Assembly (NCBI GenBank): GCA_964430915.1
Contig: CAYSHT010000028.1
Coordinates: 1 to 19,851 of the forward strand
Source: JAFGBH01 sp964430915
GTDB taxonomy: Bacteria; Desulfobacterota; Syntrophia; Syntrophales; UBA2210
DNA length: 19,851 nucleotides
Direction of reading: 5' to 3'
The notes under the pieces are model-generated. The model was not told the DNA's origin and did no database searches. It saw only the letters and a program-made list of their open reading frames with translations. Positions 7,322 to 15,223 of the stretch are shown one piece after another (position 1 is the first letter of the stretch; every line of letters begins with the position of its first letter). Both the position numbers and the translations under genes were made by a program.

Positions 7322-8515
7322 TTAATTGCGGAGCATCAGGTAGTTGACGGCCTTGTCCAGTCCGTCGAGGGTAAGCTCGAACATGGGAAAGACCTCCTGA
7401 ATGGCCTCGGTGGTCCAGGTGTGGGACCACTGGTTGCGGGGACGGGGGTTCAGCCATACAACGTGGCGAAATGTTTTGGCGAGGAACTTCAAATTATCAA
7501 TGCTGGCCTTGCTCTTCTTTTCCTCGAAATAAATGGATCCGCTTTCATACATGAGTTCATAGGGGGCCATGCTGGCATCACCAACGATAACAATCCTCGA
7601 TTCGGGGTCCTTGTTGGGAAAGGTGATAATCTTTTGGGGTTTTTTATACCTGGTGTGATCTTCCCAGACCTGCTCGTAAATCGTATTGTGAAAGAAGTAG
7701 GTCTTTAATTCCTTGAACTGATCGCGGGCATAATCAAAGAGCACCTGCACAATATGCACATAGGGGTCCATCGACCAGCCACCGTTATCGATCATGAGGA
7801 TTATCTTGAGTCTGTCCTTGAGACGCTTGTCGAAAACAATCTCGATCTCACCGGCATTTCTCATGGTTTCGTAGATGGTTTTATCTATATTGACCACATC
7901 TCTCGGGCCCGACGGCACCAAGCGCCGCAGTTTTTTCAGGGCCTCTCCAATCTGCGACTGCGTGAGGGGTCCCTGCTGGGAATAATCCCGGTAACGCCGC
8001 TCGAGGGCTACCTTTATGGCCGACATGCCTCCTCCGGAACCGCCGACCCGCATGCCACCGGGATGTACACCGGAATGACCGACGGGCGAAGTGCCACCCG
8101 TACCGATCCAACGGTCGCCGCCATGATGTTCTTTTGTCTGTTCTTTCAGGCGGTCCAGAAAATACTGTATCAACTCCTCAGGAGTGTATTTTCTCAACTT
8201 GCTTTCGTCTATGCCGAGGGCATCGGCCATCTGCGCAGGATTTTTCAGCCATTCCTCAAGGAGGGCCCGTGCTATTTCATCGAGTTCCAGGTCGGTAATT
8301 GGAGGCATTTCCGCCCCCTCAAAGTAGTGGGCGAAGATCTGATCATAACTGTCAAAATACCGCTCGCTTTTCACAAGAGTCGAACGGGCAACGGTATACA
8401 GGTCTTTCAATGACAATACCTGGCCTGTATTGAGCGCCTTGTGGAACCTGAGAAATGATGTGGGAGAAACGGGAATTCCGTGATCTCTCAGGCTATAGAA
8501 AAAATTGATAAACAA
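7322..8515 (-). CDS. CoxE-like von Willebrand factor A domain protein (partner of MoxR ATPase)
   Basis: A 397-residue cytosolic protein. The N-terminal helical part is followed by a Gly-rich linker (WIGTGGTSPVGHSG near 136-149 and HPGGMRVGGSGGG at 151-163), then a VWA fold from about 235. The metal site normally DxSxS reads DNGGWS at 243-248, so it is degenerate. A later VGDASMAP (311-318) and VVWLNPRPR (352-360) fit the VWA/CoxE family. Such proteins pair with MoxR-type AAA+ ATPases and help assemble or activate enzyme complexes, for example CoxD/CoxE in CO dehydrogenase maturation. The start is TTG at 8515, favoured by GAGGAGA at the right distance that overlaps the MoxR gene end; the gap is 11 bp. 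The target enzyme is unknown, but the catabolic genes upstream are obvious candidates. Confidence 0.85.
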   Translation of the reverse strand: MFINFFYSLRDHGIPVSPTSFLRFHKALNTGQVLSLKDLYTVARSTLVKSERYFDSYDQIFAHYFEGAEMPPITDLELDEIARALLEEWLKNPAQMADALGIDESKLRKYTPEELIQYFLDRLKEQTKEHHGGDRWIGTGGTSPVGHSGVHPGGMRVGGSGGGMSAIKVALERRYRDYSQQGPLTQSQIGEALKKLRRLVPSGPRDVVNIDKTIYETMRNAGEIEIVFDKRLKDRLKIILMIDNGGWSMDPYVHIVQVLFDYARDQFKELKTYFFHNTIYEQVWEDHTRYKKPQKIITFPNKDPESRIVIVGDASMAPYELMYESGSIYFEEKKSKASIDNLKFLAKTFRHVVWLNPRPRNQWSHTWTTEAIQEVFPMFELTLDGLDKAVNYLMLRN

Positions 8516-8526
8516 TTCTTTTCTCC

Positions 8527-9378
8527 TCAGTTCTGAGACCGGGCAATCATTTTACTCGCCATAGCAAGGTCGGTGCTTTTCTTGAAAAACACGCCCAGAT
8601 AGGGAACATCGCCCCGGCTGAGTGAAGAGATATCAAAATCGGGATCGGCCTTGAGCGCTCTGATCCAGTTGATCAGTTCCCTCGTCGCGGGTTTCTTCTC
8701 GATACCGTCAACCCTTCTGAAACGATAGAATGCCTCGATGCAGGCATCAGCAACTTCCTGATCAAGCTTGGGGAAGTGCACGGCAATAATGCGTTTCATC
8801 ATATCGGTATCGGGAAACGCAATGTGGTGGAAATTACAGCGGCCCAGAAATGGATCGGACAGATCCTTCTTGGCGTTTGAGGTAATAATGATGACGGGCC
8901 TGTTCTTGGCCTTCACCGTTTTGTCGATCTCCATGATATCGAACTCCATCTGATCCAGAATGTCGAGCATATCATCTTGAAAATCTGTATCGGCCTTGTC
9001 GACTTCATCAATGAGAAGTACTGTCCTCACATCGGACACAAATGCCTGTCCTATCTTTCCCATCCTTATATAATCTTCGATATTGCTCACGTCTCTCGTC
9101 GAATCCCCGAAACGGCTGTCATTCAGGCGCGTCAGGGTATCGTACTGGTAGAGTGCGTCCACCAGCTTCATACTCGATTTCACATTGAGTGAGATCAGAG
9201 GCATTGCAAGGTTTTCCGCGATGGCATGTGCCAGCATGGTCTTCCCCGTTCCCGGCTCTCCCTTGAGAAGAAGCGGCATTTCGAGTGCCATCGACACATT
9301 CACAATCTTCGCCAGTTCTTCATCGAGGACGTATTTTGACGCGCCTCTGAATTTCTGAAATGAATTGTTCTCAGACAT
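8527..9378 (-). CDS. MoxR-family AAA+ ATPase (CoxD-like)
   Basis: A 283-residue AAA+ ATPase of the MoxR group. Walker A is GEPGTGKT (40-47), Walker B LLIDEVDKAD (121-130), sensor 1 IITSNAKK (164-171) and the Arg-finger region SDPFLGRC around R180. The family feature of a short insert between strand 2 and Walker B is present (DALYQYDTLTRLNDSRFG). These ATPases act as chaperones that remodel or load metal into partner enzymes, usually with a VWA protein, which is encoded 11 bp downstream. The start ATG at 9378 follows AAGGGA. It sits after the acetyl-CoA acetyltransferase gene, separated by 80 bp that include a hairpin, so it may be part of the same transcript with tuned expression. Family call is firm; client protein is inference. 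Confidence 0.92.
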   Translation of the reverse strand: MSENNSFQKFRGASKYVLDEELAKIVNVSMALEMPLLLKGEPGTGKTMLAHAIAENLAMPLISLNVKSSMKLVDALYQYDTLTRLNDSRFGDSTRDVSNIEDYIRMGKIGQAFVSDVRTVLLIDEVDKADTDFQDDMLDILDQMEFDIMEIDKTVKAKNRPVIIITSNAKKDLSDPFLGRCNFHHIAFPDTDMMKRIIAVHFPKLDQEVADACIEAFYRFRRVDGIEKKPATRELINWIRALKADPDFDISSLSRGDVPYLGVFFKKSTDLAMASKMIARSQN

Positions 9379-9408
9379 ATTTTATCCCTTCCATTCATAT
9401 CGGGCATT

Positions 9409-9434
9409 CAGGGGGAGAAAATATCCTCCCCCTG
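9409..9434 (-). terminator. GC-rich hairpin between thiolase and MoxR genes (attenuator or partial terminator)
   Basis: A perfect 8-bp stem, CAGGGGGA at 9409-9416 with TCCCCCTG at 9427-9434, encloses a 10-base loop. On the minus strand it comes about 25 bases after the thiolase stop and about 30 bases before the MoxR start. No T run follows, so it is more likely an RNA-processing or attenuation hairpin than a full terminator. Confidence 0.4.
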
Positions 9435-9458
9435 TCACCCTTTTAACTATCCCGATAC

Positions 9459-10712
9459 CTATATCATTTCAAGTACACTCGCACAAGACACGCCGCCGCC
9501 GCCGCAGAGTGTGGCAAGCCCCAATGTATTGCCGCGCTTTTTCATACCATAAAGGAGGGACACCATGATACGCGCACCTGTGCAGCCCACCGGGTGACCG
9601 AGTCCTATACCCGAACCGTTCACATTGGTAATCTCTCTGTTTATACCGAGATCCCTTTCACATCCGATATACTGGGAGGCAAAGGCCTCATTTAGCTCGA
9701 TCAGTTCAAAATCATCCAGTTTGAGGTCGGGGTTTCTCTTCAAAAGATCTTTTACTGCTGGTACGGGACTAAGACCCATTACCGAGGGATGGCAGGCCCC
9801 GCGACCCGATGCCGTTATTTTTGCCAGGGGTGTTAATCCCAGCTCTTTTGCCTTTTCGGCAGACATTATGACCATGGCGGCCGCGCCATCGTTAATACCC
9901 GATGAATTTCCCGCCGTTACCTTTCCGATCTTCGGTACAAATGCGGCCGGCAGTTTCTGCAGATCCTCCATGGTAAGACCGGGCCTGAAATGTTCATCCT
10001 TGTCATATATTACAGGCGGTTTTCCTCTCTTTTGAGGTATCTCTACCGGCACGATTTCTTCCTTAAATTCTCCCTCTACCGTCGCCCTTTCAGCACTGTT
10101 GTGACTTCTAAGCGCCACTTCGTCCATCTCTTCACGACTTATGTTATAAAGCTGCGCGATGAACTCCGCCGTATGCCCCATAATGTAGGGTTTACCTTTA
10201 AACATATCCAGGGGCATCCCCTCTTTTACCGGCCCCTCCTCGGGATGAGGCAACAGATGTGATCCGCAATGGAGCCCGTGTATCAGGGCATCATCGAGAC
10301 TTTTATCCTGAAGGCGCAATCCCCATCTGGCGTTTTGAGAAACATAGGGTACTCCGGACATGTGCTCAACACCCCCCGCCAGAATGACGTCGGCCATACC
10401 TGTCTTAATCATCGCCATACCGCTCAGTACCGATTCCATACCCGAAATGCAGACCCGGTTGATGGTTACGGCGGCAACGGTATCGGGAATCCCCGCCATC
10501 AACGCCGCTGTGCGTGTCACATTCAGTGCGTCAACGGGTTCGAAACAGCACCCGAACCGAACGTCGCCAATTATGCCAGCATCGATGCCCGCTCTTTTGA
10601 TCGCTTCTTTCATGACCACGCTTCCAAGGCTGGCCGCGTTCATATCCCGCAGAGACCCGCCAAAGGCACCGATGGCCGTTCTGCACGCAGAAACAATTAC
10701 TACATCCTTCAT
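9459..10712 (-). CDS. Acetyl-CoA acetyltransferase (thiolase family)
   Basis: A 417-residue thiolase that would cleave a 3-ketoacyl-CoA with CoA to acetyl-CoA plus a shortened acyl-CoA, or condense two acetyl-CoA. The nucleophile is Cys88 in NRVCISGMES, the NEAFA motif is at 341-345, the catalytic His is in GHPVGCTGAR (His373), and the second catalytic Cys is Cys403 in LCGGGG. It is about 20 residues longer than usual, mainly in the lid region near 130-170 (rich in His and Pro). The start ATG at 10712 follows a canonical AAAGGAGG. Upstream, the leader holds hairpin-repeat copy B. In the cluster it would supply the last step of beta-oxidation-like degradation. Whether it prefers acetoacetyl-CoA or longer substrates cannot be read from sequence. 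Confidence 0.92.
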   Translation of the reverse strand: MKDVVIVSACRTAIGAFGGSLRDMNAASLGSVVMKEAIKRAGIDAGIIGDVRFGCCFEPVDALNVTRTAALMAGIPDTVAAVTINRVCISGMESVLSGMAMIKTGMADVILAGGVEHMSGVPYVSQNARWGLRLQDKSLDDALIHGLHCGSHLLPHPEEGPVKEGMPLDMFKGKPYIMGHTAEFIAQLYNISREEMDEVALRSHNSAERATVEGEFKEEIVPVEIPQKRGKPPVIYDKDEHFRPGLTMEDLQKLPAAFVPKIGKVTAGNSSGINDGAAAMVIMSAEKAKELGLTPLAKITASGRGACHPSVMGLSPVPAVKDLLKRNPDLKLDDFELIELNEAFASQYIGCERDLGINREITNVNGSGIGLGHPVGCTGARIMVSLLYGMKKRGNTLGLATLCGGGGVSCASVLEMI

Positions 10713-10756
10713 AAAAAACCTCCTTTTAAATGCTAAGTCTGTAATGCCTATTCAAA

Positions 10757-10890
10757 TCTCCCCGCCCACAGGGTGGGGCTTCCCGGTAAGGAAATCGAAG
10801 ATTCATGAGCCGAAGGCGAATAATATATTCCTTTTTAATTGCGCCCCTTACCCCGCCTACAAGGCGGGGCTTGCGGGTGCGCTCCCGGTC
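10757..10890 (+). repeat. Dispersed hairpin element, copy B (two hairpins)
   Basis: Left hairpin CCCCGCCCACAGGGTGGGG starts at 10759. It is followed by CTTCCCGGTAAGGAA, a variable AT-rich middle, GCGCCCCTTA, the right hairpin CCCCGCCTACAAGGCGGGG (10851-10869) and the end GGGTGCGCTCCCGGTC. Compared with copy C, the middle is about 30 bp longer and the GTGAAG left tip is not kept. It lies about 45 bp upstream of the acetyltransferase ATG, so it is in that gene's leader. The remaining part of this 359-bp gap (10891-11071) is AT-rich with a long A run near 11030 (a T run on the minus strand) and no recognisable gene. Confidence 0.85.
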
Positions 10891-11071
10891 TAAAATTCCC
10901 CAAACAACAAACTCAAATCATTGAATGAAAAAATCGGCTATAGCGAGGTTGCTCATGATTTACGACCCATCCGCTGTCGAAGGGAACTCGCCCTCATTTT
11001 GACAGAAATGCTCCATATCAGAAGATGGAAGAAAAAAAAAGATAAAACTAAAAAGGGGGAAAGATTCCTGG

Positions 11072-12589
11072 TCAAATAAGACAGTCTTTGTCTAACTGCC
11101 ATATACAGGGTGCATGTTTTCCCTTTGGAGGATAAATTTTCAGGCAGGAACTCCCCACTTCCGTTTGAAGCATGCCGCACTGGCAGCAATAGTAGGGAAT
11201 ATTCTTGCTTTCAAATGACCAAGGGTAAGCTTTTTTTGTCTTTCCCTGAGCATAGGGCTTCCTCCGCGTCACCGAACCACCCGACAGGGAAAAGGCCAAT
11301 TTCAGAACCGAATCGGGAAGGGGAATACTTTTGGAAAGATTGATGACCAATGCATCTTCGATATCCTCACACCATCTCTTAAATCCCGTCATCGGTTCAT
11401 AACTTCCGCCTTGGAGAAGGCGTCCCCCGCTTCCGCAGGGATGGAGGATAAACTCTATGTACTTTTCACTCTCACTTACGGTAAACCTGCCCTTCGGCAC
11501 TCCCGTTTCGTCACACCTGTCCGGACCAAAGATCTTCCTTGCGAGAAATCTTATCTTTTCGGGAGGGGAAAGCACCTTTATCCTTTCAACAAGCTGACCC
11601 CTGATGCACTTTTCAAACTGAACATGAAGCGCCTCTTCAAGGGCATCCTCACCTCTCCTTTCAGAGATAAAGGTAAAGGTGGTAACCAGCATATGTACAT
11701 AGAGATCGTGAAGAAAAAGGAATTCATCTTTGACGTCCCGGCAGAGACGTATTGCCTCTTTCGCATCCCCTTTTTCGAGGTTCTCCATGATGCGGTCCGT
11801 AACGGGGCGCGCCATTTCCCGAAGTTCTTCTTCGGTGAAATATCGCTTTTGCCACCGCTTTGCCAGCAATGACGGCACCTTCAACTTTTCGAGTCCCAGC
11901 GTATCGTAATACCGCTTCGGTATTGCATTCAAATCCTTGTAGATATGCCACCTGCACTCATGATCGGGACCTTGAGGCTCATCAAGGGGCCACATGAGAT
12001 GCCCGAGTGTTTCGTAGGGAAGTATCTCGTTATGAAAGGGGCAGTGCATACAATAGTAGGGAAAATCCTTATGATTGTGTGTAAAGCTGTATGCGCCCTT
12101 GGATAGTTTTCCCCCGCGTACCGGTGCATACCACCCCTTTTTCCGAAGCCGCTCACCGCTCGCACAGGGGTGTAGGTGAAAGGTAAATTTTTCCTCATCC
12201 TCGGTGATAGAAAAGCTCGCAGGATATTCACCAGCACCGAAACAGCTGTGGGATCGCCATCCCGCCTCCGCCAGAAAGGAAATCGCAAAACGGGGGTAGA
12301 CCTGAAAGAGGACGGAGATTTTAAAGAGCTGCCTCCGAACCGAATGCTCAAAGACATAACGAAACATGTCCTCCATAACCTCCTCACCCATATGCTCGCC
12401 TATCCAGCTCCAGAGGACAACACATGAGTCGGCAAAAAAATCATGGAGAACAACTCGCGATTGCGACATCTCACGAGAAAGCGAACGAGCCTTATCGTAC
12501 TCTCGACTGCCTATTTTTTTTATTATGAGATCCGGATAGGGGATAGACAGCTCTTCCAGTTCCTCTTTGCTAAAAAGATAATGTGCCAT
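11072..12589 (-). CDS. Tandemly duplicated HPCxSG / YYCxxC domain protein, function unknown
   Basis: I do not recognise a named family. The 505-residue soluble protein is two diverged copies of one ~220-250-residue unit (about 1-220 and 248-501). Each copy has a helical start (LHDFFADSC at 48-56; LHDLYVHML at 293-301, then a GEE/GED run and R-x-QL). This is followed by a strand and motif HPCASGERL at 140-148 or HPCGSGGRL at 383-391, a PYYCMHC (177-183) or PYYCCQC (465-471) pair, and a final Cys-x-W (C212; C495) ahead of K-D. Conserved Cys, His and Arg suggest a metal site in each half; no metal can be assigned. There is no signal peptide or membrane segment. The ATG lies 26 bp after the second acyl-CoA dehydrogenase, so it is very likely co-transcribed. 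An accessory role for the dehydrogenases is an inference only. Confidence 0.85.
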   Translation of the reverse strand: MAHYLFSKEELEELSIPYPDLIIKKIGSREYDKARSLSREMSQSRVVLHDFFADSCVVLWSWIGEHMGEEVMEDMFRYVFEHSVRRQLFKISVLFQVYPRFAISFLAEAGWRSHSCFGAGEYPASFSITEDEEKFTFHLHPCASGERLRKKGWYAPVRGGKLSKGAYSFTHNHKDFPYYCMHCPFHNEILPYETLGHLMWPLDEPQGPDHECRWHIYKDLNAIPKRYYDTLGLEKLKVPSLLAKRWQKRYFTEEELREMARPVTDRIMENLEKGDAKEAIRLCRDVKDEFLFLHDLYVHMLVTTFTFISERRGEDALEEALHVQFEKCIRGQLVERIKVLSPPEKIRFLARKIFGPDRCDETGVPKGRFTVSESEKYIEFILHPCGSGGRLLQGGSYEPMTGFKRWCEDIEDALVINLSKSIPLPDSVLKLAFSLSGGSVTRRKPYAQGKTKKAYPWSFESKNIPYYCCQCGMLQTEVGSSCLKIYPPKGKHAPCIWQLDKDCLI

Positions 12590-12615
12590 GGTGCCTCACC
12601 GGTCTGTGCTTTCTT

Positions 12616-13716
12616 TTACCGCAACTCCCGGGCAATACTCTCTATGATAAGCGAACTGTTCCTTTCGCCAAGAAGCTGTAGTACCTTGCAGTCGCGCATG
12701 ATCTTTTCAACTCCGTATTCATGCATGTAGCCGTAACCGCCATGAATCTGAATGGCATCGACGGCAATCTCCAGGGCCGCTTCGGTACAGTAGGCCTTGG
12801 TCAAACCAGCATCCCTCTCCCCGCCATTGAACACATCCATATATGCTACCCTTCCCACGCCAAGCTTCATACGCATCGTGCCGAGCATTCTCTGAATTTC
12901 AGGATGATTGATAATTGTCGTTCCGAACTGATATCGTTCCCTCGCATAGCTTGCGGCTTTTTCATATGCCCTTTGTGCCGTACCCATTGCGATAGCCGCC
13001 ACAAATCCGAAAAAGAGGTTCTGTGCACTTTCCATAAGTTCCCGCCCGCTACCCCTTTCTGTCACAAGGAAACTCTCTCCTATTCCTACTTCTTTAAAGG
13101 TCACCGGGGCAAAGGAGTTTACCTTCAATCCCGGAAGGTCTGCCCCCTCACCGACAGAAACACCGGGGGTTTTCCCTTCGACAAGAATACAAGTAATTTT
13201 ATTGTCTCTCTCTTTTACAAAAACAGAGTAATATTGTGCTAACGATGCGTTACCGGTAAGTGTGGTTCTTCCGGAAAGAAACAGCTTGCCCTCTCTCTCG
13301 ACAATTCGAACCGGTTCTTCCTCCTCATCCGAAGGAAAGACAACCGTCGCAATTGTGGGCTCATCAATAGCGAAATTTGCAATAGCCGCTAGACAACGCT
13401 CGCTCTCTTTCCCTCCAGCACGAATAAGGGTATGGCAGGCGACAAAGTGTTCTGCAAAGAGTGCTGCCATTCCGGCACATTCCGAAGCAAGGACATTCAA
13501 AACCAGTGCACTGCAGAGGGCAGACTGGCCCGAACCGCCGAATTTTCCGGGAATGAGGAGTCCGGAAATACCGACTTCACAACTTTTGGTCCATAGCTCC
13601 TTTAAACCATGAGAATCGGGCTCCAGATCATAGGCAAGTGCGGCGGCTCCGATTTCCTTTGCCGCAAATTTCCGGCATACGTCTATGATTTCACGGTATT
13701 TTTCATGAACATCCAT
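12616..13716 (-). CDS. Acyl-CoA dehydrogenase family protein, probable non-catalytic partner subunit
   Basis: A 366-residue flavoprotein-fold member. Recognisable parts are VGISGLLIPGKFGGSG (48-63), the helix RYQFGTTIINHPEIQ (261-275), and DAIQIHGGYGYMHEYGVEKIMRD (320-342). Two key elements are altered. The TEPxAGxD flavin-contact motif is replaced by VVFPSDEEEEP near 125-135, and the catalytic-Glu position IYEG reads LLGERN, with Gly350 at the aligned site and Glu351 one residue later. The ATG at 13716 is preferred over a GTG at 13734 because AAGGGGAA precedes it. It lies 14 bp after the other dehydrogenase gene. Adjacent pairs with one catalytic and one degenerate chain are known to form alpha2beta2 enzymes for bulky acyl-CoAs (FadE26/27, FadE28/29 in steroid degradation). 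That role here is an inference. Confidence 0.85.
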   Translation of the reverse strand: MDVHEKYREIIDVCRKFAAKEIGAAALAYDLEPDSHGLKELWTKSCEVGISGLLIPGKFGGSGQSALCSALVLNVLASECAGMAALFAEHFVACHTLIRAGGKESERCLAAIANFAIDEPTIATVVFPSDEEEEPVRIVEREGKLFLSGRTTLTGNASLAQYYSVFVKERDNKITCILVEGKTPGVSVGEGADLPGLKVNSFAPVTFKEVGIGESFLVTERGSGRELMESAQNLFFGFVAAIAMGTAQRAYEKAASYARERYQFGTTIINHPEIQRMLGTMRMKLGVGRVAYMDVFNGGERDAGLTKAYCTEAALEIAVDAIQIHGGYGYMHEYGVEKIMRDCKVLQLLGERNSSLIIESIARELR

Positions 13717-13730
13717 AGTTTCCCCTTCCC

Positions 13731-15179
13731 TCACTGAGGCGAACCTATCTCCTGGTGAAAAATGTCCAACCTGCAGGCCTGATTGCTCCCCTCATAAATC
13801 TGTGTGACCTTCGCATCTCTGAAACACTTTTCCATTCCGTATCGGTGTGACATCCCCTCAAGGCCGACGATATCGAGAACTCTGGATGAAACATCCATGG
13901 CCAGATCGGTTCCGGCAACTTTCACCGCTGAACCCTCTTTAACGAAATGCTCCACCGTCTCATCTGAAACCATTTTATTTTTGATTTTCCCCGCGAGTGA
14001 CTCCACGAGAGAAAGTCCGCCAAGGATCTGCACGAATTCACTAAGAAGAACCCTCTCCGGCACCATCTTCAAGACTGTTTTAACGGGAAGGCTCTCGAAA
14101 AGTCCCATGACATGGTATGTATCGACGGAAATCGCAAAATTATAACATGCCGCCCGTACCGTTTTGATATCCTTTATCATGTCGGCAATGGCATACTGGA
14201 CCCAATCCTCATCGATGAGGAAGTGGTTTCCGATCTTCTTCTGGCTCGCAAATCCGATACACCTCTCCAAGGCGCCCCTGGCAACGCCAAGTGCAGATGC
14301 ACCGATAAAACCTCTCGTAGTGGAAAGGATTTCCCTGGTATGACGAAGGCCCCTGCCGGGAGGCTCCCACAGGTTTTCCTCGGGTATGTAAACATCTTCA
14401 AAGATCAGCTCTGCCGTCTGGGAAGCCTTCTGGCCGCATTTCCGTTCCACCTTACCCACGCTGAAACCCTCTGAAGATGTGGGAACAAGAAACGTCGCCA
14501 TAGACTCCAGCGGATTCGAACGATCCAGGGGAATCGTTGCAATCACATAGTGTGCAAGGCTTCCGTTGGTGATGAAACATTTGGTACCATTTATCTTATA
14601 TCCTCCGTTTATCTTTTCAGCATAGGTGGAAGGCCGCATCGTTGCCATGGCCCTTTCGTCTTCAACATCGGTACCCGCACTCGGCTCCGTAATAGCCCAT
14701 GCCCAGAAAAGGGGTTCTCCCCGACGCTGTGCCTCCACCATATCCTTGATGATTCTAAGGACGATCCCCGTCCTGAATTCCACCAGGGCACTAAGTAGAC
14801 CGAAATTATTGAATAGGATATTGGCGGTGATACCCATACAGGCACTCGTCATCTCCTCGCAGAGGACCGTGGCGCCAAGCGCCGTATAGCCCAAACCACC
14901 CATTTCTTGGGGTATCAGCGCAACGGTAAGTTTCTCGTCGTTTGCCTTTCTCCACAGATTCCAGTCAAAATAGCGAGGGTCCCTGGTACATTTTTTATCG
15001 ATTTCGAGGACTCGTGGCAGGATTTCTTTTCGTGCGAATCTTCGCCCCGTCACCTGGGCGGATTCTGCCCTTTTTATATAGGATGGTCTGATTTTCTTTA
15101 GTTTTCCGAGTGCAGGAACTGTCGTGACAAGATCGGGCGCATCAGAAGAAAGGCCGTACTTCGCAACGAGATGGTCCAT
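13731..15179 (-). CDS. Acyl-CoA dehydrogenase, long form with intact catalytic Glu
   Basis: A 482-residue FAD-dependent acyl-CoA dehydrogenase, oxidising an acyl-CoA to the 2,3-enoyl-CoA and passing electrons to an electron-transfer flavoprotein. Seen in order are IPQEMGGLGYTALG (89-102), the flavin-contact motif WAITEPSAGTDVEDE (161-175), INGTKCFITNGSLAHY (196-211), the beta-domain end LIFEDVYIPEENL, and CFRDAKVTQIYEGSNQ with the catalytic base Glu463. It is about 90 residues longer than the usual ~390: an N-terminal extension of about 30 and an insert of about 55 residues (357-412) in the C-terminal helical domain. The ATG at 15179 follows a G6 run (AAAGGGGGGAAT). It is the catalytic candidate of a heteromeric pair with the next gene. 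Substrate unknown. Confidence 0.9.
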   Translation of the reverse strand: MDHLVAKYGLSSDAPDLVTTVPALGKLKKIRPSYIKRAESAQVTGRRFARKEILPRVLEIDKKCTRDPRYFDWNLWRKANDEKLTVALIPQEMGGLGYTALGATVLCEEMTSACMGITANILFNNFGLLSALVEFRTGIVLRIIKDMVEAQRRGEPLFWAWAITEPSAGTDVEDERAMATMRPSTYAEKINGGYKINGTKCFITNGSLAHYVIATIPLDRSNPLESMATFLVPTSSEGFSVGKVERKCGQKASQTAELIFEDVYIPEENLWEPPGRGLRHTREILSTTRGFIGASALGVARGALERCIGFASQKKIGNHFLIDEDWVQYAIADMIKDIKTVRAACYNFAISVDTYHVMGLFESLPVKTVLKMVPERVLLSEFVQILGGLSLVESLAGKIKNKMVSDETVEHFVKEGSAVKVAGTDLAMDVSSRVLDIVGLEGMSHRYGMEKCFRDAKVTQIYEGSNQACRLDIFHQEIGSPQ

Positions 15180-15223
15180 ATTCCCCCCTTTCCGTTCATG
15201 AAGAGTCTATGTTACGAAACCAC

